9,738 nt of DNA from Bdellovibrio sp. (GTDB lineage: Bacteria > Bdellovibrionota > Bdellovibrionia > Bdellovibrionales > UBA1609): the NCBI GenBank assembly GCA_003694355.1, contig RFKI01000163.1:1-9738 (forward strand), read 5' to 3'. A program made the position numbers and the translations under genes. Below the pieces are notes generated by a model that saw only the letters and a program-made list of their open reading frames with translations, did not search any database and was not told the DNA's origin. Position 1 is the stretch's first letter, and each line of letters begins with the position of its first letter. Of this stretch, positions 1-6,616 are shown piece after piece.

Positions 1-196
1 AAAGTGTTTTTCAACTCAACGTCTTAAAGAGCATGAACAAATGTGTTTATGTTTCGTTCAAATGTTTTGGGTTTTGATGGTATCTCATGAGCTCTTTTTT
101 TCAGGGCTCTCTTTCAAGACCTTTATGGGATGACCCAGGTTGATTTATCTGTCTAGTTGCTGCGGCGCACTTCAACAAAATAGTCGAGCAGTTTTT
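1..196. other. Left-edge region without a supportable gene
   Basis: I see no convincing gene here. One plus-strand frame is open from base 2 to a TGA at 131-133, but its translation is rich in Phe, Cys and Met and has no recognisable motif, so I do not call it. The minus strand has only very short frames. Just past the stop of the minus-strand gene at 197 lies an imperfect dyad (GTTG at 156-159 facing CAAC at 173-176, with a small TGC/GCA inner pair). It is not followed by a T-run on either strand, so it is not a clear terminator. The region probably lies between the end of the zinc-ribbon gene and an unseen gene further left. Confidence 0.5.
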
Positions 197-1150
197 TTAG
201 TCTACCCTTTTGATCAGAATCAAAAACTCCGCCCCCTGTTCTTCCGCAGAGCCTTCTTCTTGGGGAAGAGGGTTGAATACGGAAAGAGGAGACGATGGGG
301 GCTGGGGTTCTTGGAGTTGTATAGATGAAAGAAGGTGATGAATAAGAGTGGCGGACTCAAGAGGAGGGGTGGGCAGAGAAAGGGAAAATCTTTTTTCTTG
401 TGGCTCTCTTTTTTTATTTGGAAAGAGGAGTTGGCCAGATATTTTGGTTGTTTTATGATTTGCTTCAATGTGAACCGTTAACCCATAAGGATGTTCAGAG
501 GGTTCTTCGGAAAAGTACTCAATAAAGGTGGAATCTTTAATTTGATTGTTCGAAGAAGATCGAGATGTTTTTGTGTAGTCAGAAAAGATAAAAACAGAAG
601 ACAGGGGAATGTCTTTAATGGGGATCGTGGGTTGAGAGGGGTCTTTGGAGTGTTCTCGGAGGATTTGAGCAAGTTGTACGGTGGAGGCTGTTGCGAAGGA
701 AATACTGAGGGAAAAGGGGTTTTCTTCAAAAAGACCTTTTTGTGCTTCTTTACTTGTGTTTGAGGTGTTTGGCTTTTTAGGGATGTTTGAAGCTGGCGTG
801 ATGGCAGAACGTTTAGGAGAAGTTTTAGGGGAGTTAGCTTTTTTTAATTTTCTTTTTGAGGATAAAAAGGTTTTTTGTTTGTTTTCTTGTTGATTGACAG
901 CAGCGATATGAGAGGGGTTTTCAGGTGTTTGAGGTTGGAGGTTTAATTTGTTTTGCTGGGAGATGTAAACGAAAGTCACTAGAAGAAAAATAGCGATAAC
1001 AATTCCGGTGATTTGAGTCTTTGGAGAGGATAAAAAATTTTTTAGTTTATGAGGCTTTTCTTTGAGGTATTTTTCCACATCAATTCCGCAATTAGCACAG
1101 TATTGGTCTTTTGGCTGATTAAACCCACACTTTGGGCAGTCCATCATCAT
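197..1150 (-). CDS. Zinc-ribbon, single-pass membrane protein of unknown function
   Basis: This 317-residue protein is not one I can name. Residues 5-21 form a compact zinc ribbon, with CPKC at 5-8 and CANC at 18-21. A Lys-rich stretch follows, then one hydrophobic segment at about 47-64. The positive charges before that segment predict a cytoplasmic N-terminus and an outward C-terminus. Residues 65-140 are a low-complexity linker rich in Lys, Ser, Pro, Asn and Gln. Residues 141-315 are more ordered, with alternating hydrophobic positions, and end in FLILIKRVD. The zinc ribbon, the hydrophobic segment and a strong ribosome binding site make it a real gene rather than a shadow frame. It is transcribed away from mraZ, so it is not in the dcw operon but shares its upstream region. 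It has very few Gly and Val and many Pro, Ser, Thr and Gln, matching the C-rich composition of this strand. Function unknown; a sensor, scaffold or envelope-assembly role would be speculation. Confidence 0.85.
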   Translation of the reverse strand: MMMDCPKCGFNQPKDQYCANCGIDVEKYLKEKPHKLKNFLSSPKTQITGIVIAIFLLVTFVYISQQNKLNLQPQTPENPSHIAAVNQQENKQKTFLSSKRKLKKANSPKTSPKRSAITPASNIPKKPNTSNTSKEAQKGLFEENPFSLSISFATASTVQLAQILREHSKDPSQPTIPIKDIPLSSVFIFSDYTKTSRSSSNNQIKDSTFIEYFSEEPSEHPYGLTVHIEANHKTTKISGQLLFPNKKREPQEKRFSLSLPTPPLESATLIHHLLSSIQLQEPQPPSSPLSVFNPLPQEEGSAEEQGAEFLILIKRVD

Positions 1151-1160
1151 ATGATATTTT

Positions 1161-1168
1161 CCTCCCCC
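1161..1168 (-). promoter_or_regulatory. Ribosome binding site of the zinc-ribbon gene, before a triple ATG
   Basis: On the minus strand GGGGGAGG is followed after 10 bases by three consecutive ATG codons (1150-1142) and then the codons for DCPKC. Spacing from the GGAGG core is 10 bases to the first ATG, 13 to the second and 16 to the third, so the first is the most likely start. The choice changes the protein by at most two Met residues. Confidence 0.7.
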
Positions 1169-1300
1169 TTTTATTCTATGAGATTTTTAGATGAAGTGCT
1201 CTTAAAAGTTGAGTGATTCTATGACCTTTGTAGGGGAAAGAGGAAAAATTTTCTCATAGCCATTTGTCTTTGGAGTAAAGACTATTTTTATTTGAGTTTT

Positions 1301-1329
1301 TTGACGCACAGACTCTATGGTTTTAAAGT
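1301..1329 (+). promoter_or_regulatory. Predicted sigma70-type promoter of mraZ and the dcw cluster
   Basis: A -35 element TTGACG (1301-1306, five of six consensus bases) is separated by exactly 17 bases from a -10 element TAAAGT (1324-1329, four of six). Transcription would start near 1336, leaving a leader of about 65 bases before the mraZ ATG at 1401. It is the best-spaced promoter I can find in the divergent gap, and it points into a gene row with no gap longer than 17 bases. The -10 element lies within the first 10-base direct repeat, so a protein bound there would block RNA polymerase. The call is by eye from consensus only. Confidence 0.65.
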
Positions 1330-1364
1330 GGAATAAAGTGGACTGATGTGGACTAAAAGGGCTC
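1325..1364 (+). promoter_or_regulatory. Putative MraZ operator: 10-base direct repeats
   Basis: Four head-to-tail 10-base units are visible: AAAGTGGAAT (1325-1334), AAAGTGGACT (1335-1344), GATGTGGACT (1345-1354) and a degraded AAAAGGGCTC (1355-1364). The first three share a GTGGA core in perfect 10-base register, one helical turn apart. MraZ proteins are known to bind direct repeats of this kind upstream of their own gene: TGGG-type repeats at 10-base spacing in E. coli, and AAAGTG(T/G)N3 repeats in mycoplasmas. The array overlaps the predicted -10 element and extends past the predicted transcription start, the position expected for autorepression. The repeats are seen directly; binding by MraZ is inferred from the family. 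Confidence 0.75.
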
Positions 1365-1400
1365 AGAACGAGCTTTTTAATAAGGTTAGGAAGACCTGAT

Positions 1401-1877
1401 ATGTTTAGAGGGAGTTTTCAGTGTAAGCTTGATGCCAAGGGAAGACTTAAGTTGCCATCCCCTTGCAGAAAGAGCTTTGAATCAGGTCAGAAAGCCTCTC
1501 TTGTTATAACAAATAGCCAGTATCAGCAAAAAAGATGTTTAGACGTTTATATGTTACCTGAATGGGAAGAGTTAGAGCTGCGAATTTCAAGACTCTCTTC
1601 TTTTGATCCTGCTGTTCAGATGTATCAGAGGTTTTATTTGTCTTGTGGTCAGAAAGTGGAGATGGATGCTCAAGGGCGTTTTGTAATTCCTTCTTCCTTG
1701 AGAAAGTTTGCGGAGTTGGAAGAGTCTGTGGTTCTTGTAGGGATGCAAAATAAATTTGAAATATGGTCAGAAAAGAGTTGGAATGAGCTTCATCAAAATA
1801 TGGCCAATGTTTTTGAGCAAAGTTTAAAGGTGATTGGGGAGTTGACGGAAAAAAAGAAAGAGATTGGGTTAGCATGA
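1401..1877 (+). CDS. mraZ: Transcriptional regulator MraZ
   Basis: MraZ is a DNA-binding regulator at the head of dcw clusters that, in E. coli, represses its own operon. The protein has 158 residues (about 150 is usual) and the two tandem SpoVT/AbrB-like half-domains of the family. The N-terminal one begins FRGSFQCKLDAKGRLKLP, with the D-x3-R signature at D11/R15. The second, near residues 85-130, has VEMDAQGRFVIP with D89/R93. The tail after 130 is helical and Lys/Glu-rich, plausibly used in the ring-shaped oligomer. The start at 1401 is supported by AGGA at 1388-1391, nine bases upstream, and by the conserved MFRG opening. It is the first gene of the cluster, and its stop overlaps the rsmH start by four bases (ATGA). 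The GTGG repeats 37-76 bases upstream are its probable target. Confidence 0.96.
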   Translation: MFRGSFQCKLDAKGRLKLPSPCRKSFESGQKASLVITNSQYQQKRCLDVYMLPEWEELELRISRLSSFDPAVQMYQRFYLSCGQKVEMDAQGRFVIPSSLRKFAELEESVVLVGMQNKFEIWSEKSWNELHQNMANVFEQSLKVIGELTEKKKEIGLA

Positions 1878-2848
1878 ATATAGGTATAGACATCAAAAAG
1901 CAAAAAGAGCTGCATCAGCCTGTTTTACTGCAGGAGGTTCTCTCTTACTTATATGTAAAAGAGAATGAAGACTCTTATGTATTGGATGGAACGTTTGGGC
2001 GAGGGGGACATGCCAGAGCTATTTTGGAGAAGTTTCCTCAAGTGAAATTGGTAGCTCTCGATCGAGATGAGGAGGCTGTTCGTTATGGGAAGATGTATTT
2101 TCAAAATTTTAAAGATCGATTTTTTATGATCCATAAAAAGTTTTCAGAATTGAGTAGGGATGATCTTTTGCTGAGCCCCTTTTTAGAAAACAGTTCAGGG
2201 ATGGATAAAGAAATTTATTTTCAGTCTATTTTAATTGATTTGGGGGTGAGTTCTCCTCAGCTGGATCAAGCAGAACGAGGATTCAGCTTTTATCAAGATG
2301 GTCCATTAGATATGAGAATGGATCGTTCAGAGGGGGAGAGCTTGGACCCGACAGAGGTGGGAGCGGCGAAGATTATAAACACCTGGTCTAAGTCAGGGTT
2401 AATAAAGCTGTTTAAGGAGTTAGGAGAAGTGCGGAGACCCGAACGGGTGGTGGATGCCATTTTAAATCAACGTAAAACGCGTCGATTTTCAACAACTGGT
2501 CAGTTAGCTGGTTTAATTGCCAGAGTGCAAGGGTGGCGACAAAAAGGAAAGCATCCTGCCACTCAGTTTTTTTTAGCTCTTCGATTACAGGTGAACCAGG
2601 AACTTCAGGAAATCCAGCAAGGTTTGCCTCATTTGGTGTCTTTTTTGGGGGATCAGGGTCGGTTGTTGGTGATTTCTTTTCATTCTTTAGAAGATCGTAT
2701 TGTGAAGTATTTATTTAAAGAGTTTGAAGAAAAAGGATTGGGAAAAGTTTTGACCAAAAAAGTGGTCAAACCCAAATGGGAAGAAAAAAAGAAAAATCCT
2801 CGGGCAAGAAGCGCCTATTTGAGAGTTTTTGAAAGGAGGAAAACATGA
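1874..2848 (+). CDS. rsmH: 16S rRNA (cytosine(1402)-N4)-methyltransferase RsmH (MraW)
   Basis: RsmH uses S-adenosylmethionine to methylate N4 of C1402 in the decoding centre of 16S rRNA. The 324-residue length is close to the 310-315 common in the family. The motifs are intact: HQPVLLQEVL near the N-terminus (14-23), the SAM-binding loop DGTFGRGGH (38-46), an acidic ribose-contact motif ALDRDEEAV (61-69), IDLGVSSPQLD (121-131), GFSF...GPLDMRMD (136-150), QFFLALRLQVNQEL (231-244), SFHSLEDR (269-276 region) and NPRARSAYLR near the end. The helical insert at about 160-220 is also typical. The start overlaps the mraZ stop as ATGA and has only a weak upstream ribosome site, so translation is probably coupled to mraZ. 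The stop overlaps the ftsL start in the same way. Confidence 0.97.
   Translation: MNIGIDIKKQKELHQPVLLQEVLSYLYVKENEDSYVLDGTFGRGGHARAILEKFPQVKLVALDRDEEAVRYGKMYFQNFKDRFFMIHKKFSELSRDDLLLSPFLENSSGMDKEIYFQSILIDLGVSSPQLDQAERGFSFYQDGPLDMRMDRSEGESLDPTEVGAAKIINTWSKSGLIKLFKELGEVRRPERVVDAILNQRKTRRFSTTGQLAGLIARVQGWRQKGKHPATQFFLALRLQVNQELQEIQQGLPHLVSFLGDQGRLLVISFHSLEDRIVKYLFKEFEEKGLGKVLTKKVVKPKWEEKKKNPRARSAYLRVFERRKT
2832..2839 (+). promoter_or_regulatory. Strong ribosome binding site of ftsL inside the end of rsmH
   Basis: AAAGGAGG sits five bases before the ftsL ATG at 2845, within the last codons of rsmH. It is the best Shine-Dalgarno match in the plus-strand cluster. It fixes the start of a short gene that would otherwise be hard to place. 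Confidence 0.8.
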
Positions 2849-3156
2849 GAGCGTATTGGCCACATTCTTTAAGGGAGTTGTTTAAACCTTATTTGAGTCT
2901 CTTTATTATAATCATTTCTCTTTTTTCCATTGTTATGATTAAAATGGAAGTGGTCAGAGTGGGGTATGTTGTTCTTAAGGAATCCGAACAGTTAAAGAGG
3001 CTGATGGACCATAAAAGAATGTTAGCTTTGCAGTGGGCAGAAATGACACGACCAGAAAGGGTCCGTCAAATTGCTATTTCCAGACTGACGCTCTCTGAAG
3101 CTCGAAGTGGTCAATTTATTCAAGTTGCAGATAAGGAAATAGCCATACGTCAATAG
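2845..3156 (+). CDS. ftsL: Cell division protein FtsL
   Basis: FtsL is a small bitopic divisome protein that forms a complex with FtsB and FtsQ and helps activate FtsW/FtsI at the septum. Sequence conservation in the family is poor, so the call rests mainly on position between rsmH and ftsI and on architecture. The 103-residue product has a short basic cytoplasmic N-terminus (1-15), one transmembrane helix at about 16-32 (YLSLFIIIISLFSIVMI), and a periplasmic helical stretch at about 34-75 with heptad-like hydrophobics (VVLKESEQLKRLMDHKRMLALQW), typical of the FtsL/DivIC coiled coil. The segment MTRPERVRQIAISRLTL near 67-83 matches the usual FtsL/DivIC pattern of a short motif (R-x-E-x-x-A) after the coiled coil. 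ATGA overlap with rsmH and a strong ribosome site support the start; ftsI follows after 17 bases. Confidence 0.85.
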   Translation: MRAYWPHSLRELFKPYLSLFIIIISLFSIVMIKMEVVRVGYVVLKESEQLKRLMDHKRMLALQWAEMTRPERVRQIAISRLTLSEARSGQFIQVADKEIAIRQ

Positions 3157-3173
3157 CAAAAAGAAAGAGATCT

Positions 3174-5129
3174 ATGAAAGCACGCATTGTTTATATTTTC
3201 CTGTTTTTCTTTTGTTTATGGGCCATTATTTTAGGTCGAGGACTACAATTACAGATCTTTCCTGATCAAAAACTTCTTGCTTTAAAAAAAAGACAATTTA
3301 AAAAATTTTTAATTTTGAAATCCAGAAGAGGATCTATCCTAGACAGGAATCAAAAAGATTTGGCCGTGACAGTGGCTTCCTACTCCTTGTTTGCGGATCC
3401 TTTTTTGATTAAAAATAAAAAGAAAGCTGCTAAGAAAATAGCTCGAGTCCTTGGAGGGATTTCTTATCGCAAGATTTTAAAAAAAATTCGACAAAAACAA
3501 AAAAGATTTGTTTGGATAAAACGCTCTCTTTCAAAAGGCGAGGCTGATAAAATACGTAAGCATCTTGTGCGTGGTTTTTCTTTTGTGGAAGAGCCATTAC
3601 GTATTTATCCCAATAACAACCTTTTATCTCAGGTTTTGGGCTTTGTAGGCCGAGATAATAGAGGTCTTGAAGGTTTGGAGTTAGAATATGATAATTTTCT
3701 AAGGGGACATGATAAACGTTTAAAAATAAGAAGAGATGCTCGGGGTAGGCCCCTTATTATTAATGGTCAAGTTTTCCTTTCAGAGCCTGAAGGTGGACAT
3801 ATTATTTTGACAATTGATAGTGACTTACAATTTTTCCTTGAAAAAGAATTACAAGAGACTTTTTTAAAGTACAATGCCAAATCAGCAATGGGAATGGTTT
3901 TAGATGTACAAACGGGTGAGATTTTGGCAATGGGAAAATATCCAGGATATAACTTGAACCATCCTACTCATTATAGTCCTTCTTTAAGGCGTAATGTGCT
4001 TGTGACTGATGCTATTGAGCAAGGAAGTACAATAAAGACTTTTATTGTTGCAGCGGCTTTAAAATATAAAACAGCGTTTCCAAGTAAAAAATATAATATA
4101 GGGGAAGGGGTCTTGAAGATTGGCAGAAGAAAGATTAGAGATGCTCATCGTTATAAAAAACCAACTTTTCTCTCTTTAGAGGAGATTCTATCTCATTCTT
4201 CCAATGTCGGGATTGCTAAGGTGGCTTTTGAGCTGGGGCAAAATCGAGTTTATCAAATTTTAAAAGATTTCGGTTTTGGTCAAAAAACAGGGATTCAGTT
4301 TCCTGGAGAAGGAAAGGGGATTTTGCGTTCTCCACCGTGGGGCAAACATTTGTTTAGCAATATTTCTTTTGGGCAAGGAATGACAGCCACACCTTTGCAG
4401 ATCGCTGCAGCCTATGCGGCCATAGCCAATGGAGGTATTTTATACCGCCCCTATTTGATAAAAGGATATGTAGACCCAGTTACAAGTAAAAAAACATGGG
4501 TTAAGCCCACTAAATTAAGAAGAGTGCTTGATGAAAACACAGCTTTTACATTGAAACTGATGTTAAATGGGGTGACAGCAGAGGGGGCAACGGGTCATTT
4601 GGCACGCATTGAGGGTTATCCTGTTGCTGGAAAAACGGGGACAGCTCAGAAGGTAGACTTCATAAATGGAGGATACAAGAAGAAAGCTTATTTCTCCAGT
4701 TTTGTTGGCTTTTTCCCTGTCAACCGTCCTAAGTATTTAGTTTATGTTGCAGTGGATGAGCCGTGGCCGGAGTATTATGCGTCTACTGTGGCTGTTCCAG
4801 TGTTTTCCAAAATAGCAAGGTATATTATTAGAAAAAATAATTTGTTACCATCTTCTGTATCTCTAAAGAATTTAGTTTTAAATCCTGCCCGCTCTAAAAA
4901 GAATACAGATAGGAAACGAACAATTCCTTTTAAAGAGAGTGGGCGAGTGCCACAGCTAAAGGGGCTTTCCTTAAGGGAAGCGCTTTCTTTGTTTGAAGGA
5001 GTGCCAGTTCGCTTGAAAGTTAAAGGGACTGGACGTGTTTATTTCTTTTCTCCAAAGGTTGACAGCCCTTTGCATCCTGGAGATGATGTAGTGCTTTATT
5101 TGTCTTCAGATAGTAAAAAAATAGAATGA
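3174..5129 (+). CDS. ftsI: Septal peptidoglycan transpeptidase FtsI (PBP3) with C-terminal PASTA domain
   Basis: This class B penicillin-binding protein crosslinks septal peptidoglycan on the outer face of the inner membrane, working with the FtsW glycosyltransferase. The 651 residues comprise an N-terminal membrane anchor (about 4-20), a pedestal dimerisation domain (about 50-200, with the RRGSILDRN motif at 51-59), the transpeptidase domain (about 235-555), and a PASTA domain (about 591-645, RVPQLKGLSLREAL...GDDVVLYL). The three active-site motifs are present: STIK with nucleophile S285 and K288, SSN at 342-344, and KTGT at 487-490. The first is EQGSTIK, where EPGSTFK is more common. E. coli FtsI has 588 residues and no PASTA domain, so the extra length is that domain. 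PASTA-bearing FtsI also occurs in Gram-positive and deltaproteobacterial lineages. The upstream ribosome site is weak (AGAAAGAGA at 3162-3170). The stop overlaps murE as ATGA. Confidence 0.95.
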   Translation: MKARIVYIFLFFFCLWAIILGRGLQLQIFPDQKLLALKKRQFKKFLILKSRRGSILDRNQKDLAVTVASYSLFADPFLIKNKKKAAKKIARVLGGISYRKILKKIRQKQKRFVWIKRSLSKGEADKIRKHLVRGFSFVEEPLRIYPNNNLLSQVLGFVGRDNRGLEGLELEYDNFLRGHDKRLKIRRDARGRPLIINGQVFLSEPEGGHIILTIDSDLQFFLEKELQETFLKYNAKSAMGMVLDVQTGEILAMGKYPGYNLNHPTHYSPSLRRNVLVTDAIEQGSTIKTFIVAAALKYKTAFPSKKYNIGEGVLKIGRRKIRDAHRYKKPTFLSLEEILSHSSNVGIAKVAFELGQNRVYQILKDFGFGQKTGIQFPGEGKGILRSPPWGKHLFSNISFGQGMTATPLQIAAAYAAIANGGILYRPYLIKGYVDPVTSKKTWVKPTKLRRVLDENTAFTLKLMLNGVTAEGATGHLARIEGYPVAGKTGTAQKVDFINGGYKKKAYFSSFVGFFPVNRPKYLVYVAVDEPWPEYYASTVAVPVFSKIARYIIRKNNLLPSSVSLKNLVLNPARSKKNTDRKRTIPFKESGRVPQLKGLSLREALSLFEGVPVRLKVKGTGRVYFFSPKVDSPLHPGDDVVLYLSSDSKKIE

Positions 5130-6616
5130 ATGTTTTTCAACTTTTTTCCATATATGGTGAATTTTATAAAGGACAAGCTCCTGCTAGAGAAGTTCAGTCT
5201 TTAAAACTGGATTCTCGAGCTGTTTTTCCTGGAGATGTATTTATAGCTGTTAGGGGGCATAAGGTTGATGGACATGATTTTATTTCTATGGCTTGTGAAA
5301 AGGGAGCTATTGGCCTTGTGGTTGAAGACATGAGTCAGATTCCGTCATCTTATCAAGGGGCAGTTTTGCCGGTTAAAAACACCAGAGATGTGATTTTTTC
5401 GCTAGCGCACTTTTTTTATGAAAAACCCTCAGAAAAATTAATTTGTATTGGAGTTACAGGAACGAATGGGAAAACCACAACAACGTATATCTTAGAAAAG
5501 ATTTTTAATCAGTTTTCCTTACCTATGGGGGTTTTGGGAACCATTGATCATCATTTCAAGGACAAAGTATGGGAAAGTGCTTTAACGACTCCTGATGCGA
5601 TTACCCTTAACCGGCGTCTCTATGAGTTTTTGCAGTTAGGAGCTCGAGCCGTTGCTTTTGAAGTGTCTAGCCATGCTTTGGCTCAAAAACGTGTTAATGG
5701 CATTCATTTTGATACAGTTGTTTTTACAAATCTTTCTAGAGATCATATGGATTATCATCACACTCAAGAACAATATTTTAATGAAAAAGAAAAGCTATTT
5801 ACAGAAGTGTTAGAGGCCTCTTCCAAAAAGCTAAAACATGCTCTTGTTAACGTAGATGATCAATATGGCCAGGCGATTTCTGTTTCTCTTCAGGCGCGAC
5901 GATGGACCTATGGGACAACTCAAAGTGATTTTCAGTTTCGTGTTATAGAGGCTTCATTGGAAGGCACTCACTTTCAGTTGAAATCCCTTAAGGGATCTTC
6001 ACGTTTTTTCTTGCCGTTGATTGGCCTTCATAACGTTTACAATGCCGTAGCGGCTATTGCTACCGCTTTACTTCATGGGATTTCGGAGCAAACCATTCAG
6101 GCAGGGTTATCTTCTCTTAAAGTGGTTCCTGGACGTTTGGAGAGAGTTTCCTCCATTACGGATAGATATGTTTTTGTGGATTATGCCCACACCAGTGACG
6201 CTTTAAGGACGGTGGGAGAAACTTTGAGAAGGTTAAAGCCTTCAAAAAAGCCAGTGAAACTTCTTACTGTTTTTGGCTGTGGGGGGAATCGGGATCAAGG
6301 CAAGAGGCCTTTGATGTTGGAAGCTGCCTTGCAGTTTTCAGATCATGTTTTTTTAACTTCGGATAACCCCAGAGAAGAACCTCCAGAAAGCATTATTGAA
6401 CAAGCCTTGGAGGGTTTTGAGAGCTTGGTGGGGAAGAAGGTTACGGTGCAAGTTGATCGTCAAAAAGCCATTGAAGAAGCTTTATCTTTTTCTCAAAAAG
6501 GTGATATTGTTCTTATAGCTGGTAAAGGGCATGAGAACTATCAAGAAATCAAAGGGAAAAAAATCCCTTTTAGCGATATAAAGGTGGCAGAAGATGCATA
6601 CTCCCATTTGTTTTGA
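5126..6616 (+). CDS. murE: UDP-MurNAc-L-Ala-D-Glu:meso-diaminopimelate ligase MurE
   Basis: MurE is a cytoplasmic ATP-dependent ligase that adds the third residue of the peptidoglycan stem peptide. At 496 residues it matches E. coli MurE (495). The N-terminal domain has LDSRAVFPGDVFIAVRG (28-44) for UDP-substrate binding. The central domain carries the ATP loop TGTNGKTT (111-118), FEVSSHAL (178-185), TNLSRDHMDYH (201-211) and the lysine expected to be carbamylated, probably K221 in YFNEK. The C-terminal domain has VVPGRLER (333-340), DYAHTSDAL (352-360), FGCGGNRD (383-390), DNPR (413-416) and GKGHE (466-470). DNPR is the signature of enzymes that use meso-DAP rather than L-lysine, so the stem peptide should contain DAP. 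There is no clear ribosome site ahead of the ATG, only A-rich sequence, so translation probably depends on ribosomes finishing ftsI. Its end overlaps murF by 23 bases. Confidence 0.97.
   Translation: MNVFQLFSIYGEFYKGQAPAREVQSLKLDSRAVFPGDVFIAVRGHKVDGHDFISMACEKGAIGLVVEDMSQIPSSYQGAVLPVKNTRDVIFSLAHFFYEKPSEKLICIGVTGTNGKTTTTYILEKIFNQFSLPMGVLGTIDHHFKDKVWESALTTPDAITLNRRLYEFLQLGARAVAFEVSSHALAQKRVNGIHFDTVVFTNLSRDHMDYHHTQEQYFNEKEKLFTEVLEASSKKLKHALVNVDDQYGQAISVSLQARRWTYGTTQSDFQFRVIEASLEGTHFQLKSLKGSSRFFLPLIGLHNVYNAVAAIATALLHGISEQTIQAGLSSLKVVPGRLERVSSITDRYVFVDYAHTSDALRTVGETLRRLKPSKKPVKLLTVFGCGGNRDQGKRPLMLEAALQFSDHVFLTSDNPREEPPESIIEQALEGFESLVGKKVTVQVDRQKAIEEALSFSQKGDIVLIAGKGHENYQEIKGKKIPFSDIKVAEDAYSHLF
6581..6587 (+). 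promoter_or_regulatory. Ribosome binding site of murF inside murE
   Basis: AAGGTGG lies six bases before the murF ATG at 6594, still within the murE reading frame. It supports the early start that makes the two genes overlap by 23 bases. The product from this start begins MHTPICFDDVVQATGA, which fits the usual MurF N-terminus. Confidence 0.65.

Noticed and set aside
87..118. Possible hairpin GAGC...GCTC with an intervening T-run as a terminator
   Set aside because: The stem is only four base pairs and the T-run is in the loop rather than after the stem, so it does not fit an intrinsic terminator.
156..176. Imperfect dyad GTTG...CAAC just beyond the end of the zinc-ribbon gene
   Set aside because: The two arms are short and asymmetric and no T-tract follows on either strand.
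140..328. Plus-strand open frame of 62 codons overlapping the end of the zinc-ribbon gene
   Set aside because: The product is basic and low in structure, has no motif and no clear ribosome site, and most of it lies antisense to a better-supported gene.
491..893. Plus-strand open frames (491-763 and 681-893) opposite the zinc-ribbon gene
   Set aside because: They are antisense shadows, rich in Phe, Gly and Cys from the T/G-rich strand, with no recognisable domain.
1325..1364. Direct repeats read as the start of a CRISPR array or a slippage-type tandem repeat
   Set aside because: The units are 10 bases with no spacers, and their position on the mraZ promoter is better explained as an operator.
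1504..1896. Minus-strand open frame of 130 codons opposite mraZ
   Set aside because: mraZ is certain from its two D-x3-R half-domains; the antisense frame has no domain features and a composition expected of a shadow.
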